Assembly: GCA_013138655.1 (NCBI GenBank)
Contig: WTCI01000279.1
Span: 1-5,344, forward strand
From: Desulfuromonadaceae bacterium
Lineage (GTDB): Bacteria > Desulfobacterota > Desulfuromonadia > Desulfuromonadales > Geopsychrobacteraceae
DNA: 5,344 nucleotides
Reading direction: 5' to 3'
Shown: positions 1 to 4,975 of the stretch, in pieces
Layout: every line of letters starts with the position of its first letter
How positions within the stretch are numbered: the first letter of the stretch is position 1
Notes under the pieces: model-generated
Database searches by the model: none
What the model saw: only the letters and a program-made list of their open reading frames with translations
Told to the model about the DNA's origin: nothing
Position numbers and translations under genes: made by a program

Positions 1-822
1 GTGATGACCAGCGCCACCCTGACCGTGGCCGGTGCTTTCGGCTATTTCCATTCACGGGTCGGCCTTGATCGGGTCGAGCCGGAACGGTTGACCGAACTGA
101 GTCTCGATTCCCCTTTCGATTATCCACAGCAGGCACTGGTGGCAGTGCCGACTGACCTGCCGGAACCGGGTAAGCCGGGGTTTGCCGAAGCGGTACGCGA
201 TGCGGTGGAAAAAGCGGTACTTGCCAGCGGCGGCCGCAGTTTCGTCCTTTTTACCTCTTATGCTTTATTGCGTCAGGTGCATGAAGAGCTTTCCCCGGTC
301 CTCGAAGCGCAGCGTCTGCGCTGTTTGCGCCAGGGACAGGAGAACCGTCACCGGTTGCTCAAGCGTTTTACCGAGGATGAAAGCAGTATCCTCTTCGGCA
401 CCGATTCTTTCTGGGAGGGGGTTGATGTGCCGGGGCGGTCGCTGGAACAGGTGATCATCGCCCGACTGCCGTTCAAGGTACCGACCGAGCCGGTGCTTGA
501 GGCCCGCTCCCAGGCGATCGAGCAACGCGGCGGTGATTCTTTTATGGAATACACGGTGCCGCAGGCGGTGATCCGCTTCAAGCAGGGCTTCGGCCGTCTG
601 ATCCGACATCGGCGGGATCGGGGCGTGGTGTTGATCCTCGATACCCGGGTGGTGCGACGTGGTTACGGGCGGATGTTTTTACGCTCCCTGCCGCCGGCGC
701 GGGTGGTGCGTGGAACGAGTGATGAGGTTTTTGATGAAATCGGACAGTTTTTTAACCAAGAGGGATGCTTTCGCAAAAAGCCTTGGGATGGCCAAGCAAA
801 AATTTCGCCCTACAAGGCTTAG
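1..822 (+). CDS. dinG: DinG-family ATP-dependent DNA helicase, C-terminal part (5' end outside window)
   Basis: This is the C-terminal 273 codons of a superfamily 2 DNA helicase of the DinG/XPD type; the gene enters from the left edge, so the first codon is internal and not a start. Such enzymes unwind DNA 5' to 3' using ATP and resolve D-loops, R-loops and similar structures in repair and replication. Visible helicase-domain-2 motifs are TSATL at residues 3-7, FVLFTSYALL at 81-90, the motif V region GTDSFWEGVDVPG at 133-145, and motif VI QGFGRLIR at 195-202 followed by RGVVLILDTR. The Walker A and iron-sulphur regions would lie upstream and cannot be checked. The family-like sequence ends near residue 253 (GQFFNQ). 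Residues 255-273 are encoded by an inserted inverted-repeat element that also supplies the TAG stop. Before insertion the protein would have ended QEVKESR. The family call is secure; DinG against a close paralogue such as YoaA is less so. Confidence 0.9.
   Translation: MMTSATLTVAGAFGYFHSRVGLDRVEPERLTELSLDSPFDYPQQALVAVPTDLPEPGKPGFAEAVRDAVEKAVLASGGRSFVLFTSYALLRQVHEELSPVLEAQRLRCLRQGQENRHRLLKRFTEDESSILFGTDSFWEGVDVPGRSLEQVIIARLPFKVPTEPVLEARSQAIEQRGGDSFMEYTVPQAVIRFKQGFGRLIRHRRDRGVVLILDTRVVRRGYGRMFLRSLPPARVVRGTSDEVFDEIGQFFNQEGCFRKKPWDGQAKISPYKA
758..763. repeat. Left target-site duplication AAGAGG
   Basis: The sequence AAGAGG lies directly before the left terminal repeat and is matched exactly after the right one. 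If the shared C is counted it is CAAGAGG (757-763), which makes the boundary ambiguous by one base. It falls within the dinG codons for Gln-Glu. Confidence 0.75.
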
Positions 823-913
823 TGGTTTTTCAGGAGGGAAGGCATACATATAGTATGTCGAGTTCCTGAAAAACCGCTGTAATGTAGGAGGGCGGACTTT
901 TTGCGACGCCATC
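764..913. mobile_element. 150-bp MITE-like inverted-repeat element inserted in the end of dinG
   Basis: The ends form terminal inverted repeats of 17 bp matching at 14 positions (764-780 against 897-913), including a perfect 10-bp block TCGCAAAAAG/CTTTTTGCGA. Inside lie further paired arms: CGCCCTACA (806-814) with TGTAG-GA-GGGCG (883-894), a perfect 12-bp arm GGTTTTTCAGGA (824-835) with TCCTGAAAAACC (864-875), and an apical hairpin GGCATAC-ATATA-GTATGTC (841-859). The element is flanked by identical 6-bp direct repeats AAGAGG, as expected of a target-site duplication. It is too short to encode a transposase, so it would be non-autonomous and moved in trans. Its membership of a multi-copy family is inferred and not shown within this window. 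Confidence 0.8.
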
Positions 914-919
914 AAGAGG
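914..919. repeat. Right target-site duplication AAGAGG
   Basis: Second copy of the flanking hexamer. Removing one copy plus the 150-bp element (156 bp, 52 codons) restores an open dinG frame reading Gln-Glu-Val-Lys-Glu-Ser-Arg and then TAA at 934-936, which supports a real insertion. Confidence 0.75.
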
Positions 920-922
920 TAA

Positions 923-1018
923 AAGAGTCGCGATAATGAAGCTGATCCTGAAGTTTATCTGCAGCCGTTGCTTGAGGATGCCCTGGCCGATCTGCTGAGA
1001 GCTCAGGGAGTTTTTTAA
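923..1018 (+). pseudogene. Possible remnant of a coding region after dinG (unidentified)
   Basis: Reading in the frame that ends at TAA 1016-1018 gives about 31 protein-like residues, ending DALADLLRAQGVF, with the look of an amphipathic C-terminal helix and ordinary codon choice for this window. The frame opens just after an in-frame TAA at 920-922 and has no ATG, GTG or TTG before the helix-like part, so it cannot be a normal gene. It lies one frame off from dinG, directly after dinG's inferred original stop. It may be the tail of a longer ancestral DinG cut off by a frameshift, the last part of a decayed downstream gene, or chance. I do not recognise the family. Confidence 0.3.
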
Positions 1019-1035
1019 GGGATACCGTCGACAAT

Positions 1036-1063
1036 TTGACAAGAGGCGCCTCTCGGCTATCTT
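1036..1063 (+). promoter_or_regulatory. Sigma-70-type promoter for the ferritin-like gene
   Basis: A perfect -35 box TTGACA (1036-1041) is followed after 16 bp by a -10-like TATCTT (1058-1063), which matches TATAAT at four of six positions. Transcription would begin near 1070, leaving a leader of about 40 nt before the ATG at 1112. It lies downstream of the dinG stop and the inserted element, so the ferritin-like gene probably has its own promoter. Confidence 0.6.
1042..1053. promoter_or_regulatory. Perfect 12-bp palindrome in the promoter spacer, candidate operator
   Basis: AGAGGCGCCTCT is an exact palindrome that starts at the base after the -35 box and fills most of the 16-bp spacer. A dimeric regulator bound here would block or distort the promoter. 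No cognate regulator can be named from the sequence, and the palindrome does not match an operator consensus I know. Confidence 0.4.
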
Positions 1064-1096
1064 TTAATGACAGGGATACAAGCAATCAACCCAGTC

Positions 1097-1105
1097 AAGA
1101 GGAGG
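1097..1105 (+). promoter_or_regulatory. Ribosome binding site fixing the ferritin-like start
   Basis: AAGAGGAGG is a near-ideal Shine-Dalgarno sequence six bases before ATG 1112. It decides against the in-frame ATG at 1067, which lies only a few bases after the -10 box and would have almost no leader. Confidence 0.8.
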
Positions 1106-1111
1106 TTCTTT

Positions 1112-1609
1112 ATGCCACAGGAAATGAGACACCAGGAAGCGATCAGGATTGCTGTCGAACGGGAAAAGGACCTGATGTGCTTTTACCAGAAGGCGGCGGA
1201 GATGGTGACTGCCGGCGGCGGCCAGGAAGTTTTCGCGCGGTTGGCCAAGGAGAAAGAAGAGCATGTTGGTTTCTTCTTCCGCCATTATCGGGGTAAGGAA
1301 TTCGGCACTCTGGAAGAGTTTGTTAAGGCCCCCTCTCCGTCGATCAAGCAGATCGACAAAGAATTGAAAGGGGTGATTGATGCGCAGATGCACGAGCGCA
1401 CGGCACGTGAAATCGCCATGAAGAAGGAGGAGCAACTGGAGAAAAGCCTGCGCAGTACGGCTAAACAGATTGTCGATCCGGGAGTGCGCACGATTTTTGA
1501 CCAGATGGCTCAGGCGACGCGCAATCATTATGAAATTATTGAATCAGAGTATGCTCGTAAAATGGGCATGCCGCACGAAACAGATATCGATACCTATGTC
1601 AGGGAATAG
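1112..1609 (+). CDS. Ferritin-like (rubrerythrin-type) protein with degenerate diiron site
   Basis: A soluble, mostly helical protein of 165 residues in the ferritin/rubrerythrin superfamily, whose members typically carry a carboxylate-bridged diiron centre in a four-helix bundle and act on peroxide or store iron. Helix 1 (about 10-30) carries VEREKDLMCFYQKAAE, helix 2 (38-58) FARLAKEKEEHVGFF, helix 3 (95-120) EIAMKKEEQLEKSL, and helix 4 (126-150) FDQMAQATRNHYEIIESEY. A long Lys/Ser/Pro-containing linker (about 60-95) joins the two helical pairs. Expected ligands Glu18, Glu106, His51 and His139 are visible. The glutamates of both ExxH motifs appear replaced, by Lys48 and Thr136, so normal diiron binding is doubtful. 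There is no rubredoxin domain and only one cysteine (Cys23). The gene stands alone: its own promoter is upstream and a strong terminator is downstream. Family assignment is fairly sure; function is open. Confidence 0.75.
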   Translation: MPQEMRHQEAIRIAVEREKDLMCFYQKAAEMVTAGGGQEVFARLAKEKEEHVGFFFRHYRGKEFGTLEEFVKAPSPSIKQIDKELKGVIDAQMHERTAREIAMKKEEQLEKSLRSTAKQIVDPGVRTIFDQMAQATRNHYEIIESEYARKMGMPHETDIDTYVRE

Positions 1610-1660
1610 GCTTTTTTGGGGGAATCCGTCGGGATCAATCTGAATAACAATTTATTTGTG

Positions 1661-1690
1661 ACGCCGTTGGCTCGCACCAACGGCGTTTTT
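1661..1690 (+). terminator. Rho-independent terminator after the ferritin-like gene
   Basis: ACGCCGTTGG (1661-1670) pairs perfectly with CCAACGGCGT (1677-1686) around a six-base loop CTCGCA. A T run (1686-1690) and a further CTCT follow. It lies 52 bp after the stop codon and ends 26 bp before radC, so radC must use a promoter overlapping or following it, or rely on readthrough. TATTAT at 1694-1699 could be a -10 box but has no convincing -35 partner. Confidence 0.9.
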
Positions 1691-1715
1691 CTCTATTATC
1701 GCTTGTGGGGGGGAT

Positions 1716-2399
1716 ATGCGATCAATCAAGAATTGGCCGGCAGATGAGCGGCCGCGTGAAAAATTACTTGCTTCAGGGGCGGAAAAACTCACCGATGCCG
1801 AACTGCTGGCGCTGATTATCCGTACCGGCGACTCCGCCAGTCAACAGAGTGCTGTCGACTTGGCTCGGAGCCTGCTGAGCCGTTTCGGCTCGCTGCGTCA
1901 GCTCTCCGCCGCCAGTATCAGCGAACTCTGCCAACAATCGGGCATCGGCCCGGCAAAAGCGGCTGAAATTCAGGCCCTGTTTCAGATCGCCCGCCGTTTC
2001 AGCGACACTCGCCTGCAGCCGGGACAAGTCTATCGTTCATCTCAAGATGCTTTTCAACATTTTCACGAGCGACTTTGTGATTATCGCAAAGAGCTGTTTT
2101 TTGCCCTGTTACTCGACACTAAAAACCGCTTGATCCGTGAAGTGCAGATTTCTGAAGGCAGTTTGAGTGCCAGCATTGTGCATCCCCGCGAAGTTTTTGC
2201 CCCGGTGTTGCGTGAATCAGCTGCGGCAGTCCTGTTTGTCCATAATCATCCCTCGGGTGATCCATCACCCAGTCGTGAAGATATCGAAATCACTTCCCGC
2301 CTGAAACAGATCGGTGATCTGATGGGGGTGCGGGTGCTTGATCACATCATCGTCGGCAATGGGGATTATGTCAGTCTGGCGGATCGAGGGATGCTGTAA
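1716..2399 (+). CDS. radC: RadC family (UPF0758) JAMM/MPN+ domain protein
   Basis: A 227-residue protein of normal length for RadC (E. coli about 222). The N-terminal part opens with the family signature IKNWPADERPREKLL and a LTDAELLALIIRTG block. A helix-hairpin-helix-like segment around residues 55-95 (SGIGPAKAAEIQAL) may contact DNA. The C-terminal JAMM metalloprotease-like domain (about 105-227) has all the expected zinc-site residues: Glu126, then His176-Asn-His178, Ser186 and Asp189 in HNHPSGDPSPSREDIE. The historical link to DNA repair in E. coli has been disputed and the biochemical role is unsettled. The ATG at 1716 follows a G-run (1707-1713) that can act as a close Shine-Dalgarno, and the N-terminus starts exactly where family members do. 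The gene converges on the minus-strand response regulator, with 14 bp between the stops and no hairpin between them. Confidence 0.95.
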   Translation: MRSIKNWPADERPREKLLASGAEKLTDAELLALIIRTGDSASQQSAVDLARSLLSRFGSLRQLSAASISELCQQSGIGPAKAAEIQALFQIARRFSDTRLQPGQVYRSSQDAFQHFHERLCDYRKELFFALLLDTKNRLIREVQISEGSLSASIVHPREVFAPVLRESAAAVLFVHNHPSGDPSPSREDIEITSRLKQIGDLMGVRVLDHIIVGNGDYVSLADRGML

Positions 2400-2413
2400 G
2401 GGTTTGGCCGAGT

Positions 2414-3775
2414 TTAGTCGATTCCGTAATCCTTCAACTTGTACATCAACGAACGCAGGCTGATTTCCAGCAACTCGGCGGCTTGGGTACGATTCCCCGC
2501 TGTTTTAATAAGGGCTTTGCGGATGTATTCTTTTTCCAGCCGTTGCGAGGCCACTTTCAGTGAATAGTCCTCGGGATTGGTTGCGTCGGAGAGTGCTTGT
2601 CGGGTTCGTAGCGGGGGGAGCTCCAGCTTGTCACCGCGACTGAAGATCAGTGCTTTTTCCAGGTGGTTCTGCAACTCCCGGACGTTCCCCGGCCAGCGAT
2701 AGCTGGTCAGACGGTGGCGATCCTCTTTCTTCAGTTGGGGGCGCTGGCGCCCCTCTTGCCGGCAGATGCTGGCGAGGAAGTGTTCGGCCAGGGGGAGAAT
2801 ATCTTCGGGGCGTTCTCTGAGTGGCGGCAGACTGATATCAACGACGGCCAGGCGATAGTAAAGATCGTTGCGGAACAGGTTTTTCTGTACCGCGTCGTAG
2901 AGGTCGGTCCCGGCTGCAGCGACCACCCGGGTCGTGATTTTCTCCACGCGAGTTGCCCCGACCTTCCTGATTTCTCCTTCTTGTAAAACACGTAACAGCT
3001 TCGGTTGTAGTTCTAATGGCAGCTCGGAAATTTCGTCCAGAAAAAGCGTGCCACCGCTAGCAATGGTGAACAATCCCTGCTTTTCCCGGTCGGCACCGGT
3101 AAAGGCTCCTTTGACATGGCCGAACAGTTCGCTTTCCAGTAACCCGGCGGTAATTGCGCTGCAATTGATGGCCAGGAACTGCCCGGTGCGACCACTTTCA
3201 CTGTGCAGTGCCCTGGCGATCAGCTCCTTGCCGGTGCCTGTTTCACCACTGATCAGAACCGGTGAATCGGCTGCTGCCGCGGCTCTGACCATCTGCAGGA
3301 CCTGCTGCATTGCTATACTGGAATGAACGATCCGGTCGATGGAAAACGCTTTCTCTCGTTTGGACAGGGCGGTTTTTAATTGCCGGTTTTCCTGTCTGAG
3401 CAACTGGCGTTCTTCCGCTTTGCGCAGGGTCAGCAATACCTCGTCTGGTTTAAACGGTTTGGAAATATAATCATAGGCTCCGCGTTTCATGCACTCCAGC
3501 GCCGTGTCAACACTGCCGTATGCGCTCATCATGATGATGGTGCTGTCGAGACTGTTAACTTCAGGATGATCGAGAAAACTGAGGCCGTCCATGTCCGGCA
3601 TGCGGATGTCGGAGAGGATGACATCGAATTTTTCTTGACGGATGATGCCCAGAGCCACGGCACCATTGTCCGCCTCTGTCACCCGGTAGTTGTGGGGCTC
3701 AAGAACCAGGCGCAGCATGTGGCGCATGGCAACTTCGTCATCGATGATCAGCAGGTTGCGGAATTGTTCAGTCAT
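2414..3775 (-). CDS. NtrC-family sigma-54-dependent response regulator
   Basis: A 453-residue cytoplasmic transcription activator with the standard three-domain layout. The receiver domain (about 6-120) has acidic residues Asp12/Asp13, phospho-acceptor Asp56 in LSDIRMPD, Ser84 and Lys106. The AAA+ domain (about 145-375) has Walker A GETGTGKE (176-183), the sigma-54-contacting GAFTGA (222-227), Walker B TLFLDEI (242-248), arginine fingers in FRNDLYYRL (Arg301, Arg307), and sensor II WPGNVREL (360-367). The C-terminal Fis-type helix-turn-helix (about 425-448) reads AGNRTQAAELLEISLRSLMY. When phosphorylated by a partner kinase it should oligomerise and drive ATP-dependent opening of sigma-54 promoters. 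The sensor I segment, usually A-A-T-N, reads A-A-A-G (285-288). The ATG at 3775 has AGAGGA five bases upstream. No histidine kinase is adjacent and the target genes are unknown. I cannot assign a specific name such as atoC or zraR. Confidence 0.95.
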   Translation of the reverse strand: MTEQFRNLLIIDDEVAMRHMLRLVLEPHNYRVTEADNGAVALGIIRQEKFDVILSDIRMPDMDGLSFLDHPEVNSLDSTIIMMSAYGSVDTALECMKRGAYDYISKPFKPDEVLLTLRKAEERQLLRQENRQLKTALSKREKAFSIDRIVHSSIAMQQVLQMVRAAAAADSPVLISGETGTGKELIARALHSESGRTGQFLAINCSAITAGLLESELFGHVKGAFTGADREKQGLFTIASGGTLFLDEISELPLELQPKLLRVLQEGEIRKVGATRVEKITTRVVAAAGTDLYDAVQKNLFRNDLYYRLAVVDISLPPLRERPEDILPLAEHFLASICRQEGRQRPQLKKEDRHRLTSYRWPGNVRELQNHLEKALIFSRGDKLELPPLRTRQALSDATNPEDYSLKVASQRLEKEYIRKALIKTAGNRTQAAELLEISLRSLMYKLKDYGID

Positions 3776-3860
3776 CTGGATCCTCTATTTGTGAACCATT
3801 TCGACAGGATACATTTTACTGGACGAATGAGCAATTGTTTGCCGTAGGTGCCATTATCTA

Positions 3861-3948
3861 CCTGATTAGCGCTAATCTTCAGCTATAGTGAAAAAAGTCC
3901 CCTCTCCCTGAGGGAGAGGGGACTGGCTGAAGATTAGTGTTAATCAGG
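3861..3948. repeat. 88-bp nested inverted repeat enclosing a terminator hairpin
   Basis: Outer arms of 23 bp (3861-3883 and 3926-3948) match as inverted repeats at 21 positions; the two differences would be G-U pairs in the plus-strand RNA. They enclose a perfect 13-bp hairpin (3896-3908 with 3912-3924). The left outer arm contains an exact 14-bp palindrome GATTAGCGCTAATC (3864-3877), whose counterpart at 3932-3945 is imperfect. No flanking direct repeat is seen. It could be a terminator with stabilising arms, a small mobile or repetitive element, or an operator region upstream of the response regulator. Confidence 0.7.
3891..3924 (-). terminator. Second intrinsic terminator downstream of sucD
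   Basis: On the minus strand a perfect 13-bp GC-rich stem (3924-3912 with 3908-3896, three-base loop) is followed at once by six T residues (complement of the A run 3891-3896). On the plus strand no T run follows, so the direction is clear. It lies 160 bp past the sucD stop and about 115 bp before the response regulator start, insulating the two units. Confidence 0.85.
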
Positions 3949-3952
3949 AAAG

Positions 3953-3982
3953 AAAAAGGACCGGCCAAAACGGCACCGGTCC
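3953..3982 (-). terminator. First intrinsic terminator downstream of sucD
   Basis: Read on the minus strand, GGACCG (3982-3977) pairs with CGGTCC (3963-3958). An inner GCC/GGC pair follows a two-base bulge and leaves a GTTTT loop. TTTTT (3957-3953) then CTTT comes next. The stem is shorter and bulged, so it may leak, which would explain the stronger copy 30-60 bp further on. Confidence 0.65.
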
Positions 3983-4021
3983 CTTCCATTATCAATCTAT
4001 TTTGGTAACTATTAAGGGCCT

Positions 4022-4063
4022 GGGACAGCCCCCCTTTAAGACCAGAACCGGGGGACAGTCCCC
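4022..4063. repeat. Two REP-like GGGACAG palindromic units
   Basis: GGGACAGCCCCCC (4022-4034) and GGGGACAGTCCCC (4051-4063) share the core GGGACAG-N-CCCC at a 30-bp offset in the same orientation. The second is a near-palindrome, GGGGAC-A-GTCCCC. They lie in the sucD 3' untranslated region, which is where REP sequences commonly sit. Whether they are repeated elsewhere in the genome cannot be seen here. Confidence 0.4.
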
Positions 4064-4083
4064 TGCCGATTCTGTGGAAGAGG

Positions 4084-4962
4084 CTATTTTCCTAACACTT
4101 CCGCAACTTTCTTTCCGATGTCCGCGGGAGACTGCACAACGTGCACTCCGCACTTTTCCAGTGCCGCCATTTTAGCCGCTGCGGTATCATCTCCGCCGGC
4201 GATAATGGCACCTGCATGCCCCATTCTTTTGCCCTTCGGGGCGGTCTGCCCGGCGATGAAGCTGACAACGGGCTTGTTGAAATTCTGCTTGATCCACTCA
4301 CCAGCTTTCACTTCGGCCTGTCCGCCGATTTCGCCGATCAGGACAACGCACTCTGTCTGGGCATCAAACTGGAACATCTCCAGAAGGTCGATGTATTTCA
4401 GTCCGACGATCGGATCGCCGCCGATTCCGACACAGGTTGATTGACCGAACCCGAAGGCGCTAACCTGCTTGACCGCCTCATAGGTCAGCGTTCCTGATTT
4501 GGAAATGATGCCGACAGTTCCGGGAGAGTGTATCTCGCCCGGCATGATGCCCAGCTTGCATTCGCCCGGTGTAATAACGCCTGGACAGTTCGGGCCGATG
4601 AGCATGGTTTTGGACGAGCTTGTCTGCATCAGTCTTTTGACCTTGATCATATCCTTAACCGGAATTCCCTCTGTAATGCAGACACAGAGATCCAGGTGGG
4701 CATCCACAGACTCCATCACCGCATCAGCTGCATAAGCGGGTGGAACATAGACGATGGAGGCATTCGCCCCAGTTTTGCGGATCGCTTCTTCGACAGTGTC
4801 AAACACCGGGGTCCCGTCAACCTCAGTACCGCCTTTTCCGGGGACAACCCCGGCGACGATGTTGGTTCCGTATTCTTTCATTTTCTGGGCGTGGAATTTT
4901 CCATGAGAGCCGGTAAGCCCCTGAACGAGGACTTTCGTTCTATTATTAACAAGTATGCTCAT
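4084..4962 (-). CDS. sucD: Succinyl-CoA synthetase alpha subunit (ADP/GDP-forming)
   Basis: A 292-residue alpha subunit that, with SucC, interconverts succinyl-CoA plus ADP/GDP and phosphate with succinate, CoA and ATP/GTP in the TCA cycle in the cytoplasm. The CoA-binding Rossmann domain starts [21 protein letters not shown]. Later landmarks are [65 protein letters not shown] and the phosphohistidine loop [11 protein letters not shown] with His249. Length and order fit the E. coli enzyme (289 residues) closely. An in-frame ATG at 5076 lies inside sucC and would add 38 unrelated residues. The chosen ATG at 4962 matches the family N-terminus and has AGAGGGAGAA just upstream. Only 13 bp separate the sucC stop from this start, so the genes are surely cotranscribed, and two terminators follow the stop. 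Confidence 0.97.
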   Translation of the reverse strand: MSILVNNRTKVLVQGLTGSHGKFHAQKMKEYGTNIVAGVVPGKGGTEVDGTPVFDTVEEAIRKTGANASIVYVPPAYAADAVMESVDAHLDLCVCITEGIPVKDMIKVKRLMQTSSSKTMLIGPNCPGVITPGECKLGIMPGEIHSPGTVGIISKSGTLTYEAVKQVSAFGFGQSTCVGIGGDPIVGLKYIDLLEMFQFDAQTECVVLIGEIGGQAEVKAGEWIKQNFNKPVVSFIAGQTAPKGKRMGHAGAIIAGGDDTAAAKMAALEKCGVHVVQSPADIGKKVAEVLGK

Positions 4963-4975
4963 TGTCTTCTCCCTC

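Noticed and set aside
936..998. Twenty-codon ORF starting at the ATG that overlaps the ancestral dinG stop (TAATG)
   Set aside because: Too short, with no convincing ribosome binding site, and its translation looks like an out-of-frame reading of the more protein-like overlapping frame.
1067..1111. In-frame upstream ATG that would lengthen the ferritin-like protein by 15 residues
   Set aside because: It sits just after the -10 box with no Shine-Dalgarno, whereas ATG 1112 has AAGAGGAGG at ideal spacing and begins a family-like N-terminus.
1064..1528. Minus-strand open frame of 154 codons opposite the ferritin-like gene
   Set aside because: Mirror of a well-supported gene with its own promoter, ribosome binding site and terminator.
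3800..3840. Sigma-70 promoter for the response regulator (TTGCTC-N17-TATCCT on the minus strand)
   Set aside because: Only 3/6 and 4/6 matches; too weak to list as a feature.
3380..3847. Plus-strand open frame of 155 codons opposite the response regulator
   Set aside because: Shadow of the receiver-domain coding sequence; no recognisable motifs or ribosome binding site.
3833..3857. Possible sigma-54 promoter (TGGCAC...GC on the minus strand) upstream of the response regulator
   Set aside because: The GG and GC elements are separated by 8 nt instead of the required 10, so it does not fit the -24/-12 consensus.
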